Shown here: piece by piece, positions 25,956 through 36,593 of the stretch
Layout of the letters: every line of letters begins with the position of its first letter
How positions within the stretch are numbered: the stretch's first letter is position 1
Assembly (NCBI GenBank): GCA_963764345.1
Contig: CAVXSF010000009.1
Span: 62,001-126,000 of the forward strand
Source of the DNA: DASQZK01 sp963764345
Lineage (GTDB): Bacteria; Bacteroidota; Bacteroidia; Bacteroidales; GCA-2748055
Reading direction: 5' to 3'
DNA: 64,000 nucleotides
Position numbers and translations under genes: made by a program
The notes under the pieces: generated by a model
What the model was told of the DNA's origin: nothing
Databases searched by the model: none
The model's input: the letters and a program-made list of their open reading frames with translations, nothing else

Positions 25956-28403
25956 ATGAAACGAAAATATGTTTACCTTCTTCTGATTTCAATCTTTCTG
26001 TTCCCTGCATGTACAAAACACAGCAGAAATATTACGGACAACAACAGCAGGCTTTGGTATACATACCCAGCTAAGTACTGGAACAGCCAGGCATTGCATA
26101 TTGGTAACGGTTATATGGGGGCTACCTTTTTCGGTGGTATTCAGCATGAAGTCATCACTTTTACCGAAGCCAGCATGTGGACAGGCGAACCTGCAGAAGG
26201 AGATTGGGAAAAGGACGGGGTAAATCCCAAAGCCCGGGAAGTGCTTCCAATTATCCGAAACGCGATAGTAAATGGCAAGACGCACCTGGCCGACAGTCTC
26301 GTTCAAAACGATTTCTTCGGGAAGTCAGATATATTCGGCTATTTTACCAGTATCGGAGAACTGAACCTCGATTTTTTGGGACAGGATGATACGGCCACAA
26401 ACTATGTCCGTGAGCTCGACCTCGCCAATTCACTCGGGAAAATCAGCTATACTTCCGGCGGAGTAACCTACCGGAGGGAATATTTCTGTTCTTACCCCGA
26501 CCGGGTGGTCGCCTTAAAGTTCTCTTCGGATAAGCCGGGCAGTATCAGTTTTGACCTTGGCATTCACATTATCCAGGATTCATCTGTTACGGTCATTAAC
26601 GGTAACACACTTGAGGTAAAAGGCCTTATCGATGGAAATCATCGGCCGTTTGATGTCCTCCTGACCGTAAAAAATACAGGGGGCTCTGTCGGCATGCATG
26701 ATGGAAAACTTGCCGTTCGCAATGCCGGCTCAGCCGTGATTTATTTCACCGCCGCCACAAATTACAAGATGGCTTATCCTGATTATACCGGCGAGGATCC
26801 TGTTAGTGTAAACCAAAGGATCATGAAAAATGTGATCTCACAGGATTATGAATCCCTGAAAAAGAAACACATCAGTGATTACAAATCCCTGTTTGACAGG
26901 GTTAAGTTACAAATCAGCGGCAACGCCGAAGTAGAAAGTCTGCCGGTAAATGAACGGTATCAGCGTCTTAAAGCCGGAGGGAGCGATCCGGGATATAAGG
27001 TACTGGCTTTTAATCTTGGCCGGTATATGATCATCAGTTCCTCCAGGCCGGGAACGCTGCCGGCTAACCTCCAGGGAGTCTGGAACAACTTTAAGTCTGC
27101 CCCGTGGGCCGGCAACTACCAGAGCAATATCAATTTGCAGGAGATATACTGGTCATGTGGTCCTGTTAATCTCCCCGAATGCCAGCAGGCGTATATCGAC
27201 TGGATTAAAGACCTGGCAGTTCCGGGGCATGAGATTGCACGGCTTTGTTACGGTACCGACGGATGGGTCAGCCATACGACCGGAAACATCTGGGGACATG
27301 CTGCACCAGAGGGAGGCATCAGGTACGGGATGTACGCTGTTGGCGCTGCATGGCACTGTCAACATGTCTGGGAACAGTTTGCCTTTACTCAGGACACAGC
27401 CTATCTGAGAAAAGAAGCCTATCCCCTGCTCAGGGATGCCTCGGTCTTCTGGCTTGAAAATCTGGTCCCTTTCCATGGATACCTCATCAGTGCTCCTGCC
27501 GTTTCAGCCGAACACGGGGCATTATTGACCAAACACGGGCTGGACCCTGCCTTTCATGATAATCGCAGTCAGGATTACCGGTATAACATTCCGGGAGTCT
27601 ACCAGGATGTTGAGATGATTCACGAGCTCTTTACCAATACGGCACAAGCTGCTTCAATCATGGGAGACCAAACATTTGCAGATTCCCTGCTAAGGGTCAG
27701 GGATAAGCTTCTTCCCTTAAAAATCGGGAAATACGGTCAGCTTCAGGAGTGGTACGAAGATATCGACAGCCCGGAATGCCATCACAGGCATATAGCCCAC
27801 CTGTTTGCCGTTTACCCGGGAACCATGATCTCACCCTCAACTACGCCTGAGCTGGCTAAAGCTGCAGAAACCGCTTTAAATTTCCGCGGCGACGGCCGTT
27901 TTCCGGAACAGGAATCGGTGTCGGGCGGTAACTGGGCCAGGGCTCACCGTATGTGGTGCTGGACCAGGCTCCTGGACGGCGACAGGGCTGATTCGATCAT
28001 GACAGGCCTGCTCACGGAAGAAGGGTTTGAAAATGTGCTGACATTTCAGCATATTGGATACGACTGGGGAAGACCGGAATATTACAATGAAGGAGACAGT
28101 ATTTACTGTCATTTTCAGCTGGATGCTTCCGCCTCCCTGCCGGGCTGTATCGCTGAAATGCTGCTCCAGTCGCAACATGGTGATATACGCCTGTTACCTG
28201 CTCTTCCCGGAGAATTCGGCACAGGTGAAGTCAAAGGACTTAAGGCAAGAGGAAATTATACGGTGAACATAACCTGGAAAAACGGCGAACTCGTCCACGC
28301 CGACATCATCTGTCCTGAAAAAAGTCCGGTGCCCGCGATCTGGGTTAAAAACAAACCGGTTGACCCGGCTAAGTCTGACAAAATTGAAATAATAAAAATG
28401 TAA
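25956..28403 (+). CDS. Glycoside hydrolase family 95 (alpha-L-fucosidase/galactosidase-like), lipoprotein
   Basis: An 815-residue secreted enzyme. The signal peptide MKRKYVYLLLISIFLFPAC ends in a lipobox cysteine at residue 19. The GH95 N-domain is plain (ALHIGNGYMGATFFGG, TEASMWTGEP). The (alpha/alpha)6 catalytic part has NLQGVWNN, NYQSNINLQEIYW (family Asn-x-Asn site), GWVSHTTGNIWG, and LQEWYEDIDSPECHHRHIAHL with the general-acid Glu region, then a C-terminal beta-domain. GH95 enzymes remove terminal alpha-1,2-fucose or alpha-L-galactose. It is near an esterase but no SusC/SusD pair is present, so this is not a classical polysaccharide locus. Confidence 0.9.
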   Translation: MKRKYVYLLLISIFLFPACTKHSRNITDNNSRLWYTYPAKYWNSQALHIGNGYMGATFFGGIQHEVITFTEASMWTGEPAEGDWEKDGVNPKAREVLPIIRNAIVNGKTHLADSLVQNDFFGKSDIFGYFTSIGELNLDFLGQDDTATNYVRELDLANSLGKISYTSGGVTYRREYFCSYPDRVVALKFSSDKPGSISFDLGIHIIQDSSVTVINGNTLEVKGLIDGNHRPFDVLLTVKNTGGSVGMHDGKLAVRNAGSAVIYFTAATNYKMAYPDYTGEDPVSVNQRIMKNVISQDYESLKKKHISDYKSLFDRVKLQISGNAEVESLPVNERYQRLKAGGSDPGYKVLAFNLGRYMIISSSRPGTLPANLQGVWNNFKSAPWAGNYQSNINLQEIYWSCGPVNLPECQQAYIDWIKDLAVPGHEIARLCYGTDGWVSHTTGNIWGHAAPEGGIRYGMYAVGAAWHCQHVWEQFAFTQDTAYLRKEAYPLLRDASVFWLENLVPFHGYLISAPAVSAEHGALLTKHGLDPAFHDNRSQDYRYNIPGVYQDVEMIHELFTNTAQAASIMGDQTFADSLLRVRDKLLPLKIGKYGQLQEWYEDIDSPECHHRHIAHLFAVYPGTMISPSTTPELAKAAETALNFRGDGRFPEQESVSGGNWARAHRMWCWTRLLDGDRADSIMTGLLTEEGFENVLTFQHIGYDWGRPEYYNEGDSIYCHFQLDASASLPGCIAEMLLQSQHGDIRLLPALPGEFGTGEVKGLKARGNYTVNITWKNGELVHADIICPEKSPVPAIWVKNKPVDPAKSDKIEIIKM

Positions 28404-28487
28404 CCGGAGATCTGATGTGTCACCAGATTTTCGTAGACAGAAAAGAACACTTATTTTTGTATACTTAACAATCTGTTCATTACTATC

Positions 28488-29384
28488 ATGAAAATAACAT
28501 CAGTAATATTCGCAGCTACCCTGTTATTGTTTACAGGGATCACATCTGCCAGTGCCCAGGAAACTAAAACCGAAGTAAAAATCGACCCTGCTTACGGGAA
28601 ACTGGAGACCGTGCACAGTGCAGCTATGAACCGGGACCTTCCGGTGTTGGTGTTTCTTCCTTCAGATTACGCCACTAGCGACAACTCCTATCCTGTCATC
28701 TATTTTCTGCACGGCACCAATAATCAGCCGTTAACTGAGAAAGGGTTGCGAACCCTCTATAACCCGGGATTGAAAATAAAGGAGATGACCGATATTTTTC
28801 ATGTGATCATTGTTACTCCCATCGTTGGCAACAGCTACTATATGGACTCACCAGTAAAACCGGAGAACCGGTTTGCCACGTATGTTGGAAAAGAAGTGCC
28901 TGCTTTTATAGATACGCATTACCGCACTCAGAAGAACCGCGACGGTCGTATCCTGGCCGGCTTCAGCATGGGTGGATATGGAGCCGTAAGCCTGTTGTGC
29001 CGTTATCCCGACGATTTTTCCGTAGCATTGGAACGGTCGGGCGTGCTTAACCTGGCAACTTCAATCGAAGACCTGGACTGGGACAATACGGGTGAGCTTG
29101 ATGATATTTTGGGAAACTACTGGACTAACAGAGAAAATTATCACCTCAACAGCTGCTTCAACCTTATCAATCATATACGCAACCGGAAAGATGTGGCCAT
29201 TGTCATGGAGATCGGACGCGACGATTTCCTGTATAAGACCAACTTTGATTTCCATGAACGGCTTGTCAACCTGGGCTTTAAACACATCTATGCTGAGTAC
29301 CCGGGTGGCCATTATCTTGACAGCAATGTACTGATGAGCCTGTTCAGCCAGCTACAGTATTTCAGGCCGACAATGAAGAACTGA
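28488..29384 (+). CDS. Secreted alpha/beta-hydrolase, esterase D / CE1-like
   Basis: A 298-residue putative esterase with a signal peptide (hydrophobic 8-20, cleavage after SASA). The fold landmarks are VIYFLHGTNNQP (oxyanion loop), the nucleophile elbow GFSMGGYGAVS, and the C-terminal YPGGHYLD histidine; MEIGRDDFLY probably supplies the acid. This is the PF00756 family, which includes S-formylglutathione hydrolase, mycolyltransferase-type and feruloyl/acetyl-xylan esterases. The signal peptide and the GH95 neighbour (84-bp gap, same strand) favour removal of acyl groups from a glycan. Confidence 0.85.
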   Translation: MKITSVIFAATLLLFTGITSASAQETKTEVKIDPAYGKLETVHSAAMNRDLPVLVFLPSDYATSDNSYPVIYFLHGTNNQPLTEKGLRTLYNPGLKIKEMTDIFHVIIVTPIVGNSYYMDSPVKPENRFATYVGKEVPAFIDTHYRTQKNRDGRILAGFSMGGYGAVSLLCRYPDDFSVALERSGVLNLATSIEDLDWDNTGELDDILGNYWTNRENYHLNSCFNLINHIRNRKDVAIVMEIGRDDFLYKTNFDFHERLVNLGFKHIYAEYPGGHYLDSNVLMSLFSQLQYFRPTMKN

Positions 29385-29747
29385 TACAATAAAGGGAACC
29401 TGCGAAGTCAGCGTGAACAATCCCTTACTGATCTTCCCTGAGGGCCAGTGAGCAGAAATTGAAAAGGATTTCCCGGGAATCTGTCAGAAAATGTCAGACT
29501 TCTTTAACACATAATACATTGTTAAACAGGTATTTATAAAGTTTTGCAGCCTTTGCTTCAGTGGGAAAAGCAAACCTGTTGTCCTGCTGAAAAAATGATT
29601 TCCTCATACACAGTCCGTATTTACAATACATCAGAAACACAGATGCAGTACATGATGATCGGGATATAAACCGATCCACGGGATCAATAATTAACCGTTG
29701 CGGGGGATTCCGTGTGGAACACCTTCTTCTGACCATGTAATGAATTA
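29385..29747. other. Intergenic region, no supported gene
   Basis: No hairpin with a T-run, tRNA or recognisable coding signal is seen. A minus-strand open frame of 80 codons at 29494-29736 is rich in Arg, Cys and Ser without domain features. I do not call it. Confidence 0.4.
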
Positions 29748-29779
29748 TTTGTCAATATTTTGTAAAACATGTACCTTTT
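29748..29779 (+). promoter_or_regulatory. Candidate Bacteroidota promoter for the lipoprotein gene
   Basis: TTTG at 29748-29751, a 20-nt spacer and TACCTTTT at 29772-29779, which matches TAnnTTTG in seven of eight positions. The start codon follows 81 nt downstream, leaving room for a leader containing a palindrome. Confidence 0.5.
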
Positions 29780-29795
29780 TAAAAAAAAACATTTT

Positions 29796-29807
29796 AAAAC
29801 ATGTTTT
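29796..29807. repeat. 12-bp perfect palindrome AAAACATGTTTT, possible operator
   Basis: AAAACATGTTTT lies just downstream of the candidate promoter. A second partial copy (AAAACATGTA) overlaps that promoter at 29764-29773. The arrangement would suit a dimeric repressor, but the surrounding DNA is very AT-rich and chance is possible. Confidence 0.3.
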
Positions 29808-29860
29808 CAAATATTGAATATTTCTAAATTGCACTAAACCAAAAACATAACCAACCTAAG

Positions 29861-31438
29861 ATGCGAATACTTGTTTTTACAGGATTGGTATTAGTGCTAA
29901 TCCTGATATCCTGTAAAAAGGACAAAGACACCGGTACGACTCTGACACCGGATCAAGAGCGCATGCAACAAGCTGTGGTTGATCTCCAGAAGACTTCCTT
30001 TGATAAATGGGAACAGTGGAACAGTTCTCTCGATTCACTGGCCGCCATGGATTCCCTTCAAAAGATCATTGAGCAGAGTCCTGATGTTGAGTGGGCCTCC
30101 AGAAGCATTCAGGGCATTATGATTCAGTATAAGAGCGGCATCAGGGGTGGAATTTTTCTCAACCCAAGAAGGGAAATGAGCAATTCCCCGGTCATTATGG
30201 GATTAAGGAAAACGGAAACGACCACGATTCCATTAAAAAGTACCGGCATCATGAACAGGACACCTGCAGAACCGAGAACAGCCATACTCTGTCCACCTTA
30301 TAACCAGTTCAGTTTAGATGTGGATGGTCTCGTTGAGGCAGTCGATGGTTACTATAAAAGGATAGACCTTTGGGAACCTGAATTGTATTATGCCGGAAAT
30401 GCCAGCGTAGAAAAATTCACCTTCCTCGAAAATTACGGCGTAGTCGATATTTATACGCATGGTGCAGCCTGGCCCGATGAGGATCATATTGATGAAGTCT
30501 ATATACTCACAGGGGAAACCGTCAATGATTTCACGTCATCCCGTTATTGGAAGTATATCAATACCGGGGATATTCCGTTGATCTTCGGCTTTTCAAATAA
30601 CTACTATTTTTTAAGCCCTGAATTCATTGTGAAGTATAATAATTTCGAAAAGGACTCGACACTGATATACGGTGGATTTTGTTTCAGCGGGCTCGGTTCA
30701 TGGCATACCAAAATATTGGCTGCTAAAGCGGGTGGTTATTTCTGCTATGACTGGTCGGTTATCAGTGACACTTCGGATATGTGGGAAAAAGATATACTGG
30801 ACCATCTGACAGATAAACGGTATGGCGCACCCCTGACCTGTGGTGACTGGTTCTCTGTTACGCCCCTGAATACCTCCTACTTCGATGAAAGCCAGGGCAA
30901 ATTAGTTTCGATAAAGTATTATGGTGATCGGGATTTGGCGCTATGGGAACCCGAAAATACTTACAATTATTTTTCATTTCTCTGGCAGATTAACGGATAT
31001 TTCAGCAATGATCCTTCAACCGCGGTGAATTTTGGCGGCAATGTCAAATCAGGACCCGGGGTTATTATTAATAATGTATTCATGTCAACCGACATTGAAG
31101 ACCAGGTTTATTCAGCTACCGGAGAAATCGTTATAGAAAGGAACGGAGAACTCTTCGCCTATTTTAATCCTGAAACGACAGGTATCGACAGTATCATCCT
31201 CGATTTGCACGAAAGGAGTATATATTACCCTGATCTCGATATGGAGATGAAGATTATCAACATTCCCAGGATCACATATGATGAGTCAATACCTGCTTCA
31301 GTTTATCAACTGGGAGGAACATCTGCCTGCGGGCATATTGTCAGGCTGACTTACAAAACCGGAGAAAATGTCCTGGAGACGTATGAATGTCCGAATGAGT
31401 GGTCCGATGTTATTAAGCTGTCACTAACCAAACTATAA
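29861..31438 (+). CDS. Lipoprotein with possible clan-CD (caspase-like) His/Cys dyad
   Basis: A 525-residue protein with a lipoprotein signal (LILISC, Cys18). I know no named family for it. A segment after residue 140 alternates beta-strand-like and helical stretches. Within it, VVDIYTHGAAWPDED places a histidine at residue 200, and TLIYGGFCFSGLGSWHTK places a cysteine at 274. A strand ending H-G followed some 75 residues later by a strand ending in Cys-x-Ser/Gly is the pattern of clan-CD proteases (gingipain, clostripain, caspase, CHAT). The region after about 390 looks like a C-terminal beta-domain. Predicted location is the outer or inner membrane surface. Function is inferred only from this pattern. 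Confidence 0.6.
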   Translation: MRILVFTGLVLVLILISCKKDKDTGTTLTPDQERMQQAVVDLQKTSFDKWEQWNSSLDSLAAMDSLQKIIEQSPDVEWASRSIQGIMIQYKSGIRGGIFLNPRREMSNSPVIMGLRKTETTTIPLKSTGIMNRTPAEPRTAILCPPYNQFSLDVDGLVEAVDGYYKRIDLWEPELYYAGNASVEKFTFLENYGVVDIYTHGAAWPDEDHIDEVYILTGETVNDFTSSRYWKYINTGDIPLIFGFSNNYYFLSPEFIVKYNNFEKDSTLIYGGFCFSGLGSWHTKILAAKAGGYFCYDWSVISDTSDMWEKDILDHLTDKRYGAPLTCGDWFSVTPLNTSYFDESQGKLVSIKYYGDRDLALWEPENTYNYFSFLWQINGYFSNDPSTAVNFGGNVKSGPGVIINNVFMSTDIEDQVYSATGEIVIERNGELFAYFNPETTGIDSIILDLHERSIYYPDLDMEMKIINIPRITYDESIPASVYQLGGTSACGHIVRLTYKTGENVLETYECPNEWSDVIKLSLTKL

Positions 31439-31539
31439 CATTCTCCCTTCGAATCATTCTCTGAACCTGTCTTTGAATAAACAGGTCAAATGCAATGCAA
31501 GGCACATCTTCATTCATCACAGATGACAAAGAGAGCTGA

Positions 31540-34500
31540 TCAGGGTTGAATACCGGATGTTCTTTTTATTCTATTCAACGCATACTCCCTGGTCTGGTGC
31601 ATAAATGCCTGTAACCGGATATCCAGGCTGGCATCTTCCTGACCGTCGAAAGCCACATTTTCCCAGGGAATACCATTATGATCGTTCCGGATATCGGTAC
31701 TAAGGGAAGCCACCAGGGTTCCGGGCATACACGTGAAGGGCAGGATGTAGACGATACCGTCAACGCCTGATTCCGCCAGCTTCGCGGCCGACCCGACAGC
31801 AATAACGGGATCACCGTCATAATCCTTGTGAATATATGGTGCACTTTGGCAGATCATCTCTTCCAGTCCGACTTCGGTTCCCGAATCGACCATGTGGAGT
31901 ACTTTTTTCCAGAGAGCGCCGGCAGTATACCGTTGTCCTGCCATCTGCACAGCTGCCTTGACCATTCCTGCCGGGTCTCTTTTCCACCGGCTGTCGCGCT
32001 GGTAACGGTAGGTAGAATAAATCGGCCATTCGCTGAACGGTCCCATGATGGTCTCTGCCCCCAGAGCCTCCAGCTTATCAACGATAAATCCGCTGCAGTA
32101 GGGATTATCGCGCATGAACGTCTCACCCAGGACAGCGATCAGTGGTTTTCTTTTCCCGTTGCTAACCGGGATCTCTGAGAATGCCATTCCGGCCTGTTCA
32201 ATGACCGAGCTTAACTTCCCTGAACCCGATTCAACAGAGCGGATAACCATATCAAGCCAGTATTCATACACCTGGCGTGTCATACCAGGGATCAGTTCAT
32301 ACGGCTTTCTTTCCTGTAAAAATTTTTTCAGGATATCGACGGCCACAATACCTTTCCATGCATTGAGCCTGAATTTCCCGGTTTTCCCCGGAACCAGCTC
32401 AGCATATGAGTTATCATTGCTGGGAGTGATGATCTCGACATCGGTAAATCCGAGCCGGTCGAAAAGGATACGATGCAATTTGTTATATTCACCAAAACGG
32501 CAGGGCCCGTTATGATCGGGCATAAAGAAGGCCATCTTCTTCGGATCGGCACCGGGCTCAAGAATCTTTTTGATAAAGCTTCCCGTTGTACATATTAAGG
32601 GGAAACATTCCTGGCCGTTGGTCAGCTTCCTGGCCATCTGAATGTCTTCCGGTCCGGCCATCGGCAGAACCTCCGAATTGATGCCGCAAGACCTTGCTGC
32701 GGCAGCAAGAGCATGAACCGTATCACGTGCATAGGGAAAGTAGAGAACCCTGCCATCGAGTTTTGAAGCGGTATTCTTCCGGATGGTTTTTGAGCTCTGG
32801 TAATCGCTTTTTACCAGATTATATCCGTCAAGGCTGTCGAGAAAAGCTTCGATCCTGGTAATCAGCCCGGCATCTGCACTATGTTCATCCACCTCGAGGT
32901 GAAGCCACGGTTTGTCGTTCATTTCTTCCCTGACGAAATGGGTGATAAAGGAATCGGGGCCACAACGGAAATTGCCGATATACAGAGCATGCAGATTTTC
33001 ATTCCTGGCAACGATCTTTGCCCCTGCCAGTATTCTCTGTCCGTTAGGCCAGTACATGGAATGGTAATCCTGAAAAACATCTTCCCCGTCCAGCGGGAGA
33101 TAGTCGAGTGGAATGGGTATAGTATTTTTACTGATGAGTTTTTCCACCAGGCGTAGGTTCAGTAACGGGTCGGTTGTATTGTAAGGCCGTGCCTAAAAGA
33201 ACCAGGGCCCTCTTGCCGGCAGGTAAGCCGGACATGACTTCCCTCCCCCTCTGTTTAACACGTTCTTCAAATGCGTCCTGAACGACCCGGGCTTTCCTGA
33301 TGGCTTTAACCGTGGCTGATCTCGAAATCCCAAAGGTCTCCGAAACAAACCGGCCTAATTCCTCGTGGATCACACGGCTCCCATACCTGAAATGGAGGGC
33401 CGGCATCAGGAATTTCTTACGGTCCTGTTCATCCTTGAATGCTGCCTTCACCATAAAAGGATAAGTCTGGATCCATGGACAGTTGGGATTGTTTGTGGGA
33501 TTATCGTCTTTGCCTTTCGTATTCACGATGAAAGGCATAAAGATGTAGTCGGCATTTTTCCTGAGCAGATCCAGGACATGACCATGAGCCAGTTCCACGG
33601 GCAGGCAGGTTTCAGATACCATAACCTCAATGGAATTTTTTACCAGTTTCTGATCGGAAGGACCGGAGAGCAGGACCCTGAATCCAAGTTCCCTGAAAAA
33701 GGTATTCCAGAAAGGAAATTCCTGGTAGAAAAGCATCAGCGAACGGGGAATGCCAATAGTCACTTTGTCACCGGCAGGCTCTTCGGAATAGTCTCCCAGC
33801 AGGAAGGAAAGTCTTTCTTCAAAATAATTGGGAATATCTTTGCCCTGCCCTTTCCGTTCCTCCTTTTCATATTTCTCGCACCTGCCCCCGTAATACAGGG
33901 CTTTTTTCTCCCCTTCAATCCTCACCCTCTGGATTTCACAATCATTTGTACACTCGCGGCAGGTAAAATTGTCGACTTTATATGAAGCAGTGCTCAGGTG
34001 AAATCCCCTGAAACGGGTTTTCTCATTTTTGGCCAGGGCATTCCTGGCCAGGATAGCTGCACCAATAGCGCCTGTGACATCAAAATGCGGCGGGATGATC
34101 ATGGGTTTGCCCGTAACCTTCTCGAAGGCAGCTACCACCGACAGGTTATTCGTAACGCCGCCCTGGAAGAAGATACGTTCACCGATTTTTTTATCTCCGA
34201 CCACTTTCTGCAGGTAATTCTGAACGATTGAATAAGCGAGGCCTCCAACCAGGTCGGATTTCTCCATACCCTTCTGCTGTTGGGCATTTAGGTCCGATTC
34301 CATAAATACAGTGCATCTGTCGCCCAACTGTACCGGATGTCCGGATGAAAGGGCCACATCACCGAATTCGCCGGTAATGCTGATACCAAGCTTCTCCGCC
34401 TGTTCCTCGAGAAAGGAGCCGGTGCCGGCAGCACAAACCTTATTCATTTCAAAGTCGACGATGACACCATGTTTTATGCTGATGTATTTCGAATCCTGGC

Positions 34501-35767
34501 CTCCGATCTCAAAGATGGTGTCGACTGTCGGGTCGTAAGCAATAGCAGCCGTGGCCTGTGCCGTGATCTCATTTCGTATCGTGTCGGCGCCGATGAAATC
34601 GCCGGTCAGGTAACGACCCGATCCGGTGGTACCGGCGGAACATACGGTTATTCTTTCCCCCACTTCTTCATAAATCTCACGAAGGCCGCGCTGAATGGCT
34701 TCTATCGGCCGGCTGGCTGTGGGAAGGTAACGCCGGGCCACCACATTATTGTCCTTGTCGATCAGAACCACGTTGGTGCTCAGTGAGCCTACATCGATCC
34801 CAAGTGAGACATCTGTCTTTTGACCCGACCCGGGCAATTTTACGGTTTCTTTAGAATACAGGGCTTTGGACCTGGTCAGTTTTTCGTGGTAAAGCCCTTC
34901 GGTTCTGGGATTCTGCAGATAGGCCTCCAGCTCTTTGATTCCATGGAAACTTTCCAGGTTTTTATTCTCTTTGAGTGTATGGAGCAGCGCTCCGATAGCC
35001 CCCATGGAAGCGTGCCATTGCGGGATGATCAGTTCGCCGTCCGAAAGTCCGAAGACTTCCGTAAAGGCTCTTACCATCCCCTTGTTGGCAGCCACCCCTC
35101 CCTGAAAAATAAAGGGGGCTGAAAAGATTTTACCCCTGCCCAGAGTACTTTTGAAATTCCTGGCCACCGCAAAGCAAAGACCGGCGACAATATCATGCAG
35201 CGGAGTGGCAATCTGCTGAAGATGGATCATATCGCTTTTTGCAAAGACGCTGCAACGGCCGGCAATCCTCGGTGGCTTTTCTGACCTGAGCGCCAGCTCT
35301 CCGAACTCATCCTCAATGGATACACCGATCCGCTTAGCCTGCTGATCAAGAAAAGAACCGGTTCCTGCAGCACATAAACTATTCAGGGAAAAATCGGAAA
35401 GCCTTGAGTGCCCGTTCATTTTCGCTTTCTCCATGAAGATAAGCTTCGAATCCTCCCCACCCATCTCGATGATGGTCCTTACTTCAGGGTAATATTCGGC
35501 AACAGATCCCGACTGGGCGATGATCTCATTGACAAAAGCGCCGCCGGTCAGCTTTGAAGCCTGAAGACCTCCGCTGCCGGTATAAGCCACCACCCCGATA
35601 TTTTCGATACCGTATTCCTTAATGACGGATGAAAGAATATCATGCAAAACATGAAAAGGCCGTCCTTTGCACCATGTGTAGCGGTTCTCCAGGATCGTGC
35701 CGCCTTCATCCATGAGGATCGTGTTAACTGAAATTGAGCCAATATCGAGGCTGACATTGATCTTCAT
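31540..35767 (-). CDS. Acyl-CoA dehydratase activase-related protein, interrupted by one frame break
   Basis: Two tandem BcrAD/BadF/BadG ATPase domains: the first begins VSLDIGSISVNTILMDEGG, the second SLGIDVGSLSTNVVLIDKD. Each has an EMGGEDSK/EIGGQDSK motif and a CAAGTGSFL cysteine (4Fe-4S ligand in the HgdC activator). A DUF2229 domain and an HgdB-like domain (ALYIGNFRCGPDSF, MPDHNGPCRFGEYN) follow. HgdC proteins use ATP to push an electron into 2-hydroxyacyl-CoA dehydratases; the function of these giant fusions is unknown. The reading frame breaks at 33190; removing that one base turns LLGTALQY into LLGRPYNTTDPLLNLRLVEK, the normal family sequence. The repaired product has 1408 residues. 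As read, two overlapping open frames of 879 and 535 codons result. Confidence 0.85.
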
Positions 35768-36196
35768 ACCGGAGAAATTTTAGTTGCATAAAACATAGAA
35801 AAATCATCAATCTGTCAAATACGAAAAAACTATCCACCCGATAATCAAAAAATTCTCCTGCTCCAGGCTAGTATCTTGCTGAATATCCCGATCTAATATA
35901 TTTATAATCCTTATCAATGTCAATTTTTTGAGGCAATATCGTCTTTTGCCGGTTCGATGCTTAGTACTGTCATGTAAAGCTATTTGCGAAAATACGATTG
36001 AAAAAATGTTGCCCCCGAATTGAACAATTTACCTGCGATGGACTTTTATTTACATTAAATATGCATTCACCAGTTGCATTTTGTGTGATAACACCAAAAA
36101 ACACTACCGCTCCTTTTTTAGTGTAAACCAATGAAGATTAAAAATTAATGGGAAAATTTAATGCGTCAGGCTTGTTAACCCGGAAGGTACGTTGAA
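35768..36196. other. Intergenic region between divergent genes
   Basis: AT-rich, without open frame, tRNA-like structure or strong hairpin. It must hold promoters for the activase gene (minus) and the small His/Cys protein plus TonB receptor (plus). I could not identify a convincing TTTG/TAnnTTTG pair or a Fur-box-like palindrome. Confidence 0.4.
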
Positions 36197-36520
36197 TTGA
36201 AAACCAGGCCATTCAATATTATTCTGCTGACATTTTTCCACCTGCTGGTTTTTACTTACAGTGTAACGGTAAAAATCACCCATCATCATGCACTTCCGGT
36301 AAATAAAGAATTACATGAATCTTTGGTCCCTGTATTTAAAACTCAGAAAAGCCCATGCCTGATTTGTAAATTTGAGTTCGTTCCTTTCTTTATTGATGCA
36401 TTACCCGACTTCAGCCAGCCCTGTAAACAACCGGCTGCAACATTCCGGCTTCCTGTATACCAATATCATAACAATACCCGACATTCCTGCTCAAACAGGG
36501 CTCCTCCCGAAATGATATGA
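36197..36520 (+). CDS. Small secreted His/Cys-rich protein preceding a TonB receptor
   Basis: 107 residues from a TTG start, with a signal-like hydrophobic N-terminus (about 7-25, ending YSVTVKI) directly followed by THHHALPVN. A CLICKFEF Cys-x2-Cys pair, a second Cys in QPCKQ, and a late YQYHNNTRHSC segment follow. I do not recognise the family. The histidine and cysteine content and the position 73 bp before a TonB-dependent receptor suggest metal or heme handling in the periplasm; this is inference. The lack of an ATG and of a clear Shine-Dalgarno keep confidence moderate. Confidence 0.5.
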   Translation: MKTRPFNIILLTFFHLLVFTYSVTVKITHHHALPVNKELHESLVPVFKTQKSPCLICKFEFVPFFIDALPDFSQPCKQPAATFRLPVYQYHNNTRHSCSNRAPPEMI

Positions 36521-36593
36521 CCCGGGCTTTAATACATGATCATTCCTGTCTAGCCGTCGCTCAGTTGCAAAACTTCATCAAATCATTTCAGTT

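Noticed and set aside
29494..29736. 80-codon minus-strand open frame in the longest 26-31 kb spacer
   Set aside because: No start context, domain or compositional signal; Arg/Ser/Cys-rich as expected of random frames.
33365..33985. 206-codon open frame opposite the activase gene
   Set aside because: Length comes from the codon pattern of the minus-strand gene; its sequence shows no family features.
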